Positions 22,007-33,800 of a DNA stretch of 38,179 bases are shown here, piece after piece. A program made the translations under genes and the position numbers. This DNA comes from Oscillospiraceae bacterium (GTDB lineage: Bacteria > Bacillota > Clostridia > Oscillospirales > Ruminococcaceae): assembly GCA_017436125.1 (NCBI GenBank), contig JAFSDS010000042.1, positions 1 to 38,179 of the forward strand. The letters are read 5' to 3'. Below the pieces are notes generated by a model. The model had not been told where the DNA came from. It made no database searches and worked only from the letters and a program-made list of their open reading frames with translations. Numbering within the stretch: the stretch's first letter is position 1; each line of letters starts with the position of its first letter.

Positions 22007-23548
22007 TTAATCGTCATCCCTTGTTTTTGCTCTTTTTTTATGTTCGCCGCTTTGTTTTTTGGCCTGTTCGCGGCTTGCTGCTTTTTCATAGCTGTTTTCG
22101 TATTTGCCCTGGCCGTAATATTTTTTGCTGTAATATTTACCGCCGCCGCTTTCGCTTGTTGCATTGAATACAACACCGAGAACTTTTGCATTTACAAATT
22201 CGAGCTGTTTAAGGGTGTTTTCAACAGCAAGTCTGTTGCCGTAATTCTGGCGAACAACAAGAAGAACGCCGTCCGCAAGTTTTGCAGCAACAAGTGCGTC
22301 GCCGACTTCCTCGATAGGAGGAAGGTCGAGGATGATATAATCATAATCCTCTTTATATTTATTTATGATTTTTTCCATTCTTGCAGAACTGAGAAGTTCC
22401 ATCGGGTTGGGAGGAATTCTGCCTGCTGCAACAACATCGAAGGGGATGCCTTCGCCGACATGGATCTCCTGGATGATCTCATCGCTGTGAACATGTCTTG
22501 TAAGGTAATCGGAAAGGCCCGGATCCTTTTCTATGCCGATTTTTGCGGCAATGGAAGGACGGCGAAGGTCACAGTCGATAAGAACAACTTTTTTGTCAAG
22601 CTGTGCAAGGGAATATGCAAGGTTTACGGAAGAGAGGGATTTGCCTTCGCCCGCAAGAGCACTGGTGGTGCAGATTACGTGGCAATCGTTTTCATCCGCA
22701 AAGGAGAACTGGATCTTTGTTCTGAGAAGCTTGTATGCTTCGGAAGCGGCAAAGCTGATGTTCTCGCCAAAAAGAGGGCCGGCGGCTGCCGCAATCTTCT
22801 TCTTGCTTTCCTTGGTATAATATCCGCCTTTGGAAGGAGCGGTCATATCCGGGACCTGGGTAAGGATCGGATGCTTGCATACCTGCTTGATATCGTCCTC
22901 TTCCCTTACGGTAAGGTCGAAGATAACGCGAAGAGCAATAACGCCTACGCAAATGATAAATCCAAATGCAAATCCAACAAGGGTGTTTCCAACATAGCTG
23001 GGGGAGCTGGGTTCCGTTTCAACAATCGCTGCATCAACGATCTTTGCGGAGGTTCCCTCAATGATGGTGGAAATCCTTTTGGGAAGGATATACGCAACGG
23101 AGTTTGCGATCTTTTCCGCTTCATAGGGGTCTTCGCTGGTTATGGAAACCCGGAAGATCTCGGTTCCGTTAACGGATTCTGCCTTAAGCATATCATCGCG
23201 GAGTTCTTCATAATCTCTGTCAACCTGAGCATAGTCGATAACGTCAAGAAGGGTCGTTCTGCTCTGAAGGATTACCATATAGGATTCCGCAAGGTCCTGG
23301 GATGCAAGGATATCCGTTGAACCAAGTCTTACGTCCGTTCCGCCGATGGAAAAGCTTCCGTTGTTAACATAGAAAAGAACGCTCGAGGTATATTTCGGGG
23401 TGATTACGAAAAAGGTGAAAAGGAAGGTGAGCAATGCACAAAGGACTGAAGAAGCAGCCACAAGCCACCATTTTTTCAAAAGGGCGCCGATGACTCTTTT
23501 AAAGTCTATTTCCATTTCCTCTTTTTCAAGAATTTTGTTTTCGTTCAT
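22007..23548 (-). CDS. Polysaccharide biosynthesis tyrosine autokinase (Wzz + CapB fusion)
   Basis: The protein has 513 residues. The Wzz-type chain-length domain comes first (helix about 26-49, extracellular part, second helix about 185-205). The BY-kinase domain has Walker A ALAGEGKS (297-304), Walker A' VLIDCDLRRP (about 322-331) and Walker B IILDLPP (about 405-411). A C-terminal Tyr cluster (KYYSKKYYGQGKYENSY) is the autophosphorylation site. Many Gram-positive bacteria encode these as two proteins (CpsC and CpsD); here they are fused, as in Gram-negative Wzc and many Clostridia. It controls polymer length and export with the CpsB-like phosphatase downstream. The start is ATG 23548 with a GGAGGAAG SD. 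Confidence 0.93.
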   Translation of the reverse strand: MNENKILEKEEMEIDFKRVIGALLKKWWLVAASSVLCALLTFLFTFFVITPKYTSSVLFYVNNGSFSIGGTDVRLGSTDILASQDLAESYMVILQSRTTLLDVIDYAQVDRDYEELRDDMLKAESVNGTEIFRVSITSEDPYEAEKIANSVAYILPKRISTIIEGTSAKIVDAAIVETEPSSPSYVGNTLVGFAFGFIICVGVIALRVIFDLTVREEDDIKQVCKHPILTQVPDMTAPSKGGYYTKESKKKIAAAAGPLFGENISFAASEAYKLLRTKIQFSFADENDCHVICTTSALAGEGKSLSSVNLAYSLAQLDKKVVLIDCDLRRPSIAAKIGIEKDPGLSDYLTRHVHSDEIIQEIHVGEGIPFDVVAAGRIPPNPMELLSSARMEKIINKYKEDYDYIILDLPPIEEVGDALVAAKLADGVLLVVRQNYGNRLAVENTLKQLEFVNAKVLGVVFNATSESGGGKYYSKKYYGQGKYENSYEKAASREQAKKQSGEHKKRAKTRDDD

Positions 23549-23627
23549 AAAAAAGTTCTTCCTCCATAAGAAGAGTTTTGTTTGTATCCGTCCGGATATT
23601 CACCGGACCGTATAAAAATACAGATTA

Positions 23628-23656
23628 ATTATAACACCGCGTTTTTGTTAAGTAAA
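23628..23656 (-). promoter_or_regulatory. Promoter of the envelope-polymer operon
   Basis: The minus strand reads TTTACT (23656-23651), 17 nt, TATAAT (23633-23628). The leader of about 80 nt contains an imperfect hairpin CCGGACGG/CGGTCCGG (23589-23611). Confidence 0.6.
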
Positions 23657-23676
23657 TAGCATTTATCAATAAAAAC

Positions 23677-23690
23677 GCTTTAAATAAAGC
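23677..23690 (-). terminator. Weak terminator after the lipoprotein gene
   Basis: GCTTT-ATTT-AAAGC on the minus strand (23690-23677) is followed by GTTTTTATT. The stem is only 5 bp, so termination may be partial. Confidence 0.4.
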
Positions 23691-23712
23691 AAAAATTATC
23701 TTCTTATGGCCG

Positions 23713-24741
23713 TCAGTCAAGCTCGCTTATTAGATAATTCAGATCTTCCTGCATTGCGTATGCGATATCGCTTTCAATATCGGACCAGGAACCGTCAAGA
23801 GAAAGTTCCTCAACGCCAAGGCGTATTTCGGTTTTTTCGCCTTTAACGTTGGTTACGGAGGAAACATAGCTGCCTTCCGTTCCGCCGACATAAACGGTGA
23901 AAAGACGCTCGGGAGAATGGCTTCCCGCCTTGCAGAAAAATTCAACGACCTGCGCGCCGTTTTTTTCGGTGACCTTGATATCAAGGTATTCCGCCCAGCG
24001 GGCAGGGTAATGAAGTTCCGCACCGGGAACATCGATGGTCATATCGCCCGCTTCCGGAGGAAGCTCCGCAGGGCCGCCGGAGGAGCTGTTTCCGCCCTGG
24101 GGTTTATCGGTGGTTCCAACATTTCCGCCTTGGCTGTTGTCCGGTGCATTATCGTTTCCGCCGGAGGGCTGTTCAGCGCCTTTAAGCGGAAGCTTATCGA
24201 TAATATAGTTTACTTCTTCCTGCATGCTGAAGACGATGTTGATGTCGGAAGCGCTCCAGCTGCCGTCCGGAACAAATTCCGGGATATCAACGCGAACTTC
24301 GGTTTCTCCGGATGAGCCTTTGATAACGCCGAGCAGACTTCCGGTTTCTCCGCCGAAATAAACGGTGAAAAGTTCCTGAACTTTTCCGGATTCAAGCTCC
24401 GCGCTGAATTTTACGGAATATACCGGGCTTTCGATTATCTCCGTTTTTAAAAATCCTGCCCAATCTCCGGGGAACCAGAGGTCGCAATAGGGGGTTTCGA
24501 TTTTAACGTCGTCTTTTTTGCCTGTGATTATCTCGCCGTTTTCGTCAAGGTCATCCGGGTTTATGGTAACTTCGCCCGGAACGACCTCCGGCTTGCTCTC
24601 GTCCTCGACTTTTGATATCTCGATATCCGAGCCGCCGGGCTTTTCATTGTTTGAGCATCCGCCAAAAGATATGAGCATGCTCAAAACAAGAACCGCCGAC
24701 AAAACTTTGAGCACAAGGTTTTTCTTTGCGCTTTTTTCCAT
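23713..24741 (-). CDS. Lipoprotein with two tandem homologous domains
   Basis: The protein has 342 residues from ATG 24741 with AAGGGGG upstream. A lipoprotein signal ends in SFGGC with lipidated Cys29 (Phe at -3 is unusual). Two domains of about 100 residues share a pattern. Domain 1 (about 83-190) has LWFPGDWAGFLKTEI, LFTVYFGGETGS and a SMQEEVNYIIDKL end. Domain 2 (about 235-342) has LHYPARWAEYLDIKV, LFTVYVGGTEGS and AMQEDLNYLISEL. They are joined by a Gly/Asn/Gln-rich linker. The family is unknown to me. It lies 73 nt after the giant surface protein gene with no clear U-tract terminator between, so it may be co-transcribed. Confidence 0.8.
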   Translation of the reverse strand: MEKSAKKNLVLKVLSAVLVLSMLISFGGCSNNEKPGGSDIEISKVEDESKPEVVPGEVTINPDDLDENGEIITGKKDDVKIETPYCDLWFPGDWAGFLKTEIIESPVYSVKFSAELESGKVQELFTVYFGGETGSLLGVIKGSSGETEVRVDIPEFVPDGSWSASDINIVFSMQEEVNYIIDKLPLKGAEQPSGGNDNAPDNSQGGNVGTTDKPQGGNSSSGGPAELPPEAGDMTIDVPGAELHYPARWAEYLDIKVTEKNGAQVVEFFCKAGSHSPERLFTVYVGGTEGSYVSSVTNVKGEKTEIRLGVEELSLDGSWSDIESDIAYAMQEDLNYLISELD

Positions 24742-24776
24742 TTTGTGCCCCCTTTTCGGGAAAATTTAAGGTTTTT

Positions 24777-24803
24777 CCGGCTGCCGAATCAATCGGCAGC
24801 CGG
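24777..24803. other. Strong hairpin without minus-strand U-tract
   Basis: CCGGCTGCCGA (24777-24787) pairs perfectly with TCGGCAGCCGG (24793-24803), 11 nt past the stop codon of the giant gene. On the minus strand it is followed by AAAAACC rather than T's, so it may stabilise or process the mRNA rather than terminate. On the plus strand a T-rich run does follow. Confidence 0.7.
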
Positions 24804-24814
24804 TTATTTTGTTT

Positions 24815-27800
24815 TTATTCGGTGATCATCTTTCCGTCTTCGGCAAATTCATACATGCCCTGAGGAAGTATACCGTTGTTGTTGGTTACCCAGTATCTGC
24901 CGGTTGCGGCCTGGCCGTTGGAACGAACGTAATAATATTCGTCATCAACTTTGATAAGGCCTGCGCCGTACTGGATATCTCCGTTGAGGTAATAGAAGAT
25001 TCCGCCGTTTTCCTCATAGAATCCGTTTTTGGTATTATCCGGATCTTCGGGAACAACGGGAACTTCCGGACCTTCGGTCATTCTGCCGAGAGAATCGAAG
25101 TAATACTTATCCATAGGCATAAGACCGTTGGTGTTGGTGATCCAATATTCACCGATTGCAACCTGTCCGTTGGAGCGGATGTAATAATACTCTCCGCCGA
25201 TAAGAACAAGACCTGCGGAATACTGGATCTTTCCGTTTACGTAATAGAAGATTCCGCCGTTTTCTTCATAGAATCCGTTCTTAAGTTCTTCGGGTTCTTC
25301 CTCGATGGGAGCTCCGATAAGCTTACCGTTTTCATCGAAGTAATACATTCCGCATTCCATAAGGCCGTTATTGTTGGTGATCCAGTAGTTGCCTACTGCA
25401 AGTGCGCCGTTGGAGCGTACGTAATAATAATCGCCTTTATAGATGATAAGACCGGTTCCGTACTGGATTTCGCCGTTTCTGTAATAATGGAGAACGCCGT
25501 CTTCTTCATAGATACCGTTTCTGGTAAGTCTTCCGAATTCATCGAAGAGGAAGTATCCGGGTTCGATAAGGCCGTTGTCTGCTGCAACATAGTAGTTTCC
25601 GGTTGCGAGCATACCGCTGGAAGTTACGTAGATGATATCGTTGTTATAGTTCTTTCCGTCGGAATAGCGGATAAGACCTTTATAGGTGCGGACGCCGTTT
25701 TCATAGTAGTAATATGCGCCCTCTTCTGCATAAACGCCGCTCTTTTCGGTAACGGTTATCTGCATTACGCCGTTTTCATCAAATTCATAAGATCCAACAG
25801 AGATATAATCGAATTCGTTTACTTTTTCTACCCAGTACTTGGTGTTTACAACAAGTGCGCCGCTGGTTCTTACGTAATAGAAGTTTCCGTCTATCATGAT
25901 AAGGCCTGCGCCTACGTTCTTGCGGTAACGGTCGTAATGGTAAAGGGTTCCGTCAATTTCGGTGATTCCGTCGTATCTGATGAGTTTGCCGTCTGCGCCG
26001 AAGGTATAAACGCCTTTTTCAACGGCAGCTGCTCCGTTATCAAATATGATTCCGTTGGTTCTGGTGATGTGATAATCGCCGGTTACCATGGTTCTTCCTG
26101 CGCAGAAGTAATAATATTCTCCGCCGGCAGAAACAAGGCCTACGTTAAACGGAAGTTCGCCGTTTACTGCCCAGACGGTTTCACCGTTAAGGGTATGGAA
26201 CCCGGTAAGTCCGCTCTGGAATACTCCGTTTTCGTCAAATACGAACCAGGATTTTTCGCTGTCGGGATATTCCTCTTCATCCTCTTCGGGAACATAGGAT
26301 TCATCGAAGTCGTTGGGTCCGTATCCAAGCTCGGTGTTATAGGGGAGATATGCGTTTCCGGTTGCGGGAACGCCGCTTTCGGTATCAAGATAATACCAGT
26401 TTCCGTCGATTTCGGTCCATCCGGTCTTCTGGATCTCATCCTCAACGAGGTAATGTTTTCCGTCTTCGGAAGTTTCCCAACCGGTTCTGGTAAATACTGC
26501 GGTATAGGTTGCGGTGCCGGTAACTTCGACTATTTCTTTATCCCATTCCTTGAAGGTATAGGTAAAGTTTTCGTCAGCCTCTTTTTCGGGCGTTCCTTCA
26601 AATTCGGGGAGTTTTCCGAATTCGACTTCGGTTTTGATTTCTTCTCCGTCAACTACCCAGGTGATCTCGTATTTATTTACGGTAAGGGCAGCATCAAGAG
26701 TGATGTTTTCTGCGGGCATGGTTTCCGGAACGGTCCAGCCGCCGAAGGTATGGCCTTCGGGAGCTTCGTATTCCGGAACGGTGATTGCGGTTCCGTAAGT
26801 TACCTCAACAGCTTCGCCGTATGCTTCGCCGTTTACGGTAAAGGTTACGGTGTATTTGTTCGGGGTAAGAGCTGCATCAAGAGTGATATCCTCTGCGGGC
26901 ATAACTTCCGGAACGGTCCAGCCGCCGAAGGTATGACCTTCGGGTACTTCATATTCCGGAGCATTGATAACGCCGCCAACAACAACAGAGATTTCGCTGT
27001 ATTTTTCGCCGTTTACGGTGAAGATTACAGTAAATTCATTGAGAATAAGTTCTGCATCAAGAGTGATATCTTCTGCAGGCATCTTTTCGGGGATCTCGGT
27101 CCAGCCGCTGAATACATAACCCTTAGGAACCTCATATTCCGGAGCGGTAATTTCGGTTCCGTAGGTTACCTCAACCTCTTTATAAACCTCGCCGTTTACG
27201 GTAAAGGTTACGGTATAGGTATTGACGGTAAGAGTTGCGTCAACGGTCATATCTCTTGCGGGCATGGTTGCTCTTGGGGGAACATTCCATCCGCTGAAGG
27301 TATGGCCTTCCGGAACGGTATAGCTCGGAACTCTGATTCTGGATCTGTATTCAACTTCGCTCTGCTGATAAATCTCACCGTTGATGGTGAAGGTAAGAAC
27401 ATAGCTGTTAATGGTTTCGGTTGCATCAAGAACGATGTTTTCCGCCGGCATGGTTTCAGGTACGTTCCATCCGCTGAAGGTGTAACCGTCTTTTCCTTCA
27501 TATACAGGTGCGGTTACAGGTTCGCCATAGGTTACCTGTTCTTCGTAATAGAGTTCGCCGTCAAGGTTAAAGGTTACGGTATAAACGTTCTTGGTAAGAA
27601 CTGCGTCATAGGTCCGGTCGCCTGCGGGCATCTTATCAGGAACGGTCCAGCCGCCGAAGGTATGGCCTTCCGGAACATTGTATTCCGGAACGGTGATCTT
27701 GGTTCCGTAAGTTACCTCGATGGTTTCGCCGTATGCTTCGCCGTTGATGGTAAAGCTTACTTTATAAACGTTCGGGGTTTCGGTTGCATCGATCACAAGA

Positions 27801-30800
27801 TCTTTTGCGGGCATCTTATCCGGAACAGTCCAGCCGCTGAAGGTATAGCCTTCCGGAACGGTGTAACCCGGAACATAAACTGGATCTCCGTATGCGATTT
27901 CATAGTCGGCATGGAATTCGCCGTTTTTGGTATAGGTTACTTTATAAATATTTACAGTAAGAGTTGTATCGATAACAACATCTTTTGCAGGCATGGTTTC
28001 CGGAATATCTTTCCATTCGGTGAAGGTATGGCCTTCGGGAATCTCATATTCCGGAACAGGAACTTCAGTTCCGTAAGTTACGTCAAATTCTTTATAAACC
28101 TCTCCGTTAATGGTATAGGTCATCTTATAAACATTTGCCGTAAGAACCGCATCAAGAGTGATATCTTTTGCGGGCATTGTTTCGGGAACATTGTTCCAGC
28201 CGCCAAAGGTATGACCTTCCGGAACTTTATATTCGGGGATGGTTACCTTTGAACCATATACAAAGTTAAATTCTGTATATTTTTCACCGTTTATGGTAAA
28301 GGTTGCTTTATAGCTGTTGATCTGATAAACCGCTTTGATGGTAACATCCTTGGTAATACCGTTGGTATCGCCTTCCCATCTTCCGGTATAACCTTCTTTT
28401 GCGGGAACAGCGGGCTTTTTAGATGCGTTGCTTCCGTATTCAACACTTTCGGTTTCAACGATCTCATCATTTTCGCCGACCCAGGTTACGGTATATTTGT
28501 TTACTACGGAAGAATAGGTTGCTCTATAGGTTGCATTTCCGGTTACTTTGGAAATCTCTTTATCCCAACCTTCAAAAGTATAGGTGTACTGTGCGGTTGC
28601 TGCTTTTTCGGGAGTTTTTCCGCCGTAAACGGGGGTTTCGCCATAAGGAAGTACCTGTTCATCAAGAGTTGTTCCGTTTTCATCAACGAATTTAACGGTA
28701 TATTCGTTTACTGTTGCAGTAAACTCTGCGTTATAGGTGATGTTTCCGGTTACTTCGGAAACTGCAGGAGTCCATCCTTTGAATGTGTAGGTGAATTCTG
28801 CGGTTGCAGGTTTTGCGGGAACTTTTCCGTTATATTCGGGAGTTGCGCCATAAGGAACAGCTGCATCGAATTCTGCAACAGATCCGCCGTTCATCCATGT
28901 TACGGAATAGGTGTTTACCTTGGAGGAATATGTTGCGGTATAAGTGATATCTCCGGTTACGGAAGAAACTTCGGGAGTCCAGCCGCTGTGAGTAAAGGTG
29001 TACTGTGCAGTTGCTTCCTTGGTCGGGGTTTCGCCCTTATAGGTCGGGGTTATGCCATAGCTTACTTCCTCTTCTTTATAAAGCTCTTTTCCGTCCTCAT
29101 TTACCCAGGTTACGGTATATTTGTTTACGGTTGCATGATAAAGGATTCTGTAAGTTACGTTATCGGTTACCATAGGAAGATCCTTGCCTGCTTCGGTTTC
29201 TTCCGTGGTCTTTACGTTTCTCCAGCCTCTGAATGTATAGGTATACTGTGCGGTTGCTGCTTTTTCGGGAATTTCTTTATCAAAGGTCGGAACAGTTCCG
29301 TAAGGAACGTTTTCGTCCTTTTCAATTTCATTTCCGTTTTCATCAGTCCAGGTTACGGTATATCTGTTGATTTCATAAACAGCGGTATATACGATATCGC
29401 CGGTTACGATGCTGGAAGCACTGTCATAGAAGTTTCCGTCCTCATCCTTCCAACCAATGAAGGTATGTCCGGTTTTGGTCGGGTTAAGGCTGTTATAAAC
29501 AGGGGTGGTTCCCCAAGCAACGTTCTTATCGGGTTCTATAACAGTTCCGTCCTCATCCTGCCATGTTACGGAATATCTGTTGATCTCATAAACAGCAGTA
29601 TAGGTGACATCGCCGGTTACGGAAGCGAACGTTTTATCCCAGCCTTTGAAGGTATGGCCCTCTTTTACCGGGTCTTCTTTTCCATAATCAGGAGTTTCGC
29701 CATAGGCAAGAGTCTGTTCGTCAAGAATTGTGGTTCCATTTTCGTCAACGAACTTAACAGTGTATTTGTTTACGGTTTCCGTATAGGTTGCTTTATAGGT
29801 TGCTTCGCCGGTTACGGAAACAATCTCTTTATCCCAACCTTCAAAAGTATAGGTATACTGTGCGGTTGCCGCTCTGAAAGGATCGCTCGGAGCAGTGGGA
29901 ACAGTTCCGTAAGGAACTTTTCCGCTCTGGAGCTCTTTGTTGTCCCAGTCAACGAATCTGATAGTGTATTCATTTACACTTTCTGTAAAGGTTGCAGTAT
30001 AGGTTACATCGCCGGTTACTGCGGAAACTGCGGGTGTCCAGCCATTATTCCATGTATAAGAATATTGGGCATTTCCGGCTTTAGTCGGAGTTCCGCTGTT
30101 ATAAGCCGGGATTGTTCCGTAAGCAACATTTTCGTCCGTTTCAAGAACAGTTCCGTCCTCGTTCTGCCAGATTACGGTATAGGAACGGAGGGTTTCTTTA
30201 TAAGTTGCGGTGTATGTTGCATCGCCGGTTACAGAAACGATTGCCGGTGTCCAGCCGCTGTGAGTATAGGTGTACTGGGCATCTGCGGCTTTGGTCGGAG
30301 TTTCTCCGTTATACTTCGGAGTTGCGCCATAAGCAACTTTTCCGCTCTGGAGTTCGGTTCCGTCTTCGTTTACGAATGTAATGGTATATTCGTTAACTGT
30401 GGAGCTGTAAGTTGCGGTATAGGTTGCATCGCCGGTTACAGAAACAACTTTCTTATCCCATTTATCGAAAGTATAAGTGTACTGTGCGGTTGCTGCTTTT
30501 TCAGGGGTTTCGCCGCCGTAAACAGGAGTATCACCGTATTTTACAGTCTGTTCATCAAGAACGGTTCCGTCTTCGTTTTTGAAGGTAATGGTATATTCGT
30601 TTACGGTTGCAGTAAACTCTGCGTTATAGGTGATGTTTCCGGTTACTTCGGAGACTGCAGGAGTCCATCCTTTGAATGTGTAGGTGAATTCTGCGGTTGC
30701 CGCTTTGGTCGGGGTTTCGCCGTTATATTCCGGTGTTGTTCCGTAAGGAACGTTTTCGTCCGTTTCAAGAACACTGTTTCCGTTTTTCCAGGTTACGGTG

Positions 30801-33800
30801 TATTTGTTTACGGTTGTACTGTAAGCCGCGGTGTATGTTGCATCGCCGGTTACAGAAACGATTGCCGGTGTCCAGCCCTTGAAAGTATAGGTGTACTGGT
30901 CGTCTGCGGCTTTGGTCGGAGTTTCGCCGTTATACTTCGGAGTTGCGCCATAGGCAACTTTTCCGCTCTGGAGTTCGGTTCCGTCTTCGTTTTCGAATGT
31001 AACGGTGTACTCGTTTACGGTTGTGCTGTAAGTTGCCGTATAGATTGCATCACCGGTTACAGAAGCGATTACCGGTGTCCAGCCCTTGAAAGTATAGGTA
31101 TACTGAACATCTGCGGCTTTGGTCGGAGTTTCGCCGGTATATGCCGGAATTTCGCCATAGGCAACTTTTTTGCTCTGGAGTTCGGTTCCGTCTTCGTTTT
31201 CGAATATAATGGTGTATTCGTTTACGGTTGCGGTATAGGTTGCGGTATAGGTTGCTTTTCCGGTTACATCAACAATTACCGGGCTCCAGCCTTCGAAAGT
31301 ATAGGTATACTGAGCATCTGCAGCTTTGGTCGGGGTTTCACCGGTATATGCCGGAGTTTCACCATAGGCAACTTCGCTGCTCTGGAGTTCGGTTCCGTCT
31401 TCATTTTCGAATACAATGATGTATTTGTTTACGGTGGCGCTGTAAGTTGCTTTATAGATTACATCACCGGTTACGGAAACAACTTCTTTATCCCATTTAT
31501 CGAAAGTATAGGTGTACTGTGCAGTAGCATTTTTCTTGGGTGTTACACCGTTATATTCGGGCATTGTTCCGTAAGCAACGTTTTCATCCGTTTCAAGAAC
31601 GGTTCCGTCCTCGTTCTGCCAGATTACGGTGTATTTGTTTACTGTACTGTCAAACTTGGCCGTATAGGTTGCTTCGCCGTCAACTGCCTTGATTGCCGGA
31701 GTCCAGCCCTTGAAAGTATAGGTGTACTGCTCTGTTGCGGCTTTGGTCGGAGTTTCGCCGGTATATGCCGGAGTTTCGCCAAAGGCAACTTCGCTGCTCT
31801 GGAGAACAGTAGTTCCATCCTCGTTAACAAATTTGATGGTGTATTTATTAACGGTTGCGGTATAGGTTGCGGTATAGGTTGCATTTCCGGTTACATCAAC
31901 AATTACCGGGCTCCAGCCTTCGAAAGTATAAGTATACTGAGCATCTGCGGCTTTGGTCGGAGTTTCGCCGGTATATGCCGGGAGTTCGCCGTAAGCAACT
32001 TCGCTGCTCTGGAGAACAGTTCCGTCCTCGTTTTTGAATGTGATGGTGTATTCGTTTACTGCACTGTCAAACTGTGCGGTATAAGTTACATCACCGGTTA
32101 CTGTGGAAACTGCGGGTGTCCAGCCTGCGAAAGTATAGGTATTCTGTGCAGTAGCATTTTTCTTAGGCTCCGCGCCGTTATATTTCGGGGTTTCGCCGTA
32201 TTCTACGTTTTCATCCTTTTCAAGTTCGGTTCCGTCCCAGTTTTCCCAGGTTACGGTGTACTTGTTAACGGTTGCGGTGTAGGTTGCTTTATAAACGGTG
32301 TCACCGGTTACGGGTTCTGCCGGTGTCCATTTATCAAATGTATAAGTGTACTGTGCAGTAGGAGCTTTTGTCGGAAGTTCGCCTTCGTAATTCGGGGTCG
32401 TTCCGTAGCTTACGTTCTCTTTTACAGCAAGTTCAGTACCATCTTCGTCAACCCAGGTTACTTTATATTTATTTACGCTTGCGTTATAAAGTGCCTTATA
32501 AGTTACGTTTCCGCTTACAGCCTCAAGGTCATCGGCTTCTCCGTCGGTTCCGTTATCCCATCCTCTGAAGGTATAGGTAAACTGTGCATTGCCTGCTCTT
32601 GCAGGCGTTTCTCCCTTATAAGACGGAAGTTTTCCGAATTCAACTTCGCTGCTATAAAGCTCGGTGCCGTTCCAGTCAACAAAAGTTACGGTATATTTAT
32701 TGACAGTTTCGGTATAGGTTGCCTTATAGGTTGCTTCGCTTTCAACCGCCTTGATTTCCGGAGTCCAGCCTGCGAAAGTATAGGTGAACTGTGCGCCGCC
32801 GTCTCTTGTGGGATTTGCCGGTGCGGAAGGCATATTTCCGTATTCAACGGTAGTCTTACTTATTTCTCTGTCGTCCCAATCAACAAACTTGATTTCATAG
32901 CTTCTGACAGTGGAAGCAAATTCCGCAGTATAAGTTGCATCGCCGGTTACGGATACAACAGCAGGTCTCCATGCGGTAAAGCTATAGGTATACTGTGCAT
33001 CCTGATCTTTGGAAGGATCTTCATGAACAGGAGTTGCACCGTATTCATAGGTTTCGGTGGTTTCTTTTCCATCGATGACCCATGTTACGGTATATTTGTT
33101 GACGGTAGAAGTGTAAGTTGCGGTATAGGTTGCATTTCCGGTTACGGGAACAAGTTCCGGGCTCCAGTTTGCAAAGGTGTAAGTGTACTGTGCGGTTGCA
33201 ACCTTTTGGGGAGTTACGGGTGCTGTCGGAGTTTCACCGTAAAGAACAGTTGTTTCTCCAAGATAGGAACCGTCATCGTTTCTCCAGGTAATGGTGTAGC
33301 TGTTCTTTTCTGCTTTATATTTTGCAGTATAGGTAGCTTCGCCGGTTACGGAAGCGATTTCCTTATCCCAACCGTCAAAGGTATAGGTGTACTCATCGGT
33401 CTTTGCCTTGGTCGGGGTACTTCCCTTGTATTCAGGAAGAGTATCGTATTCAACTTCGCCGCTCCAGAGAACGGTAATTCCGTCCTCGTCAACAAACTTG
33501 ATAAGATATTTGTTTACTGTTGCGGTATAGGTTGCGGTATAGGTTTCTTCACCGGTTACTTTGGAGAACTCTTTATCCCAGCCTGCGAAAGTATAGGTGA
33601 ACTTATCGGTCCTTGCCTTGGTCGGGGTACTTCCCTTGTATTCGGGAAGAGTATCGTATTCAACTTCGCCGCTCTGAAGAATGGTAGTTCCGTCCTCGTC
33701 AACAAACTTGATAAGATATTTGTTTATGGTTGCGGTATAGGTTGCGGTATAGGTTGCTTCACCGGTTACTTCGGAGAATTCTTTATCCCAACCTGCGAAG

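Noticed and set aside
24809-28252. 1147-residue open frame on the plus strand opposite the giant gene
   Set aside because: It is a shadow of repeat-rich, low-stop-codon coding sequence on the other strand; it has no promoter or SD, and its amino-acid pattern merely mirrors the repeats.
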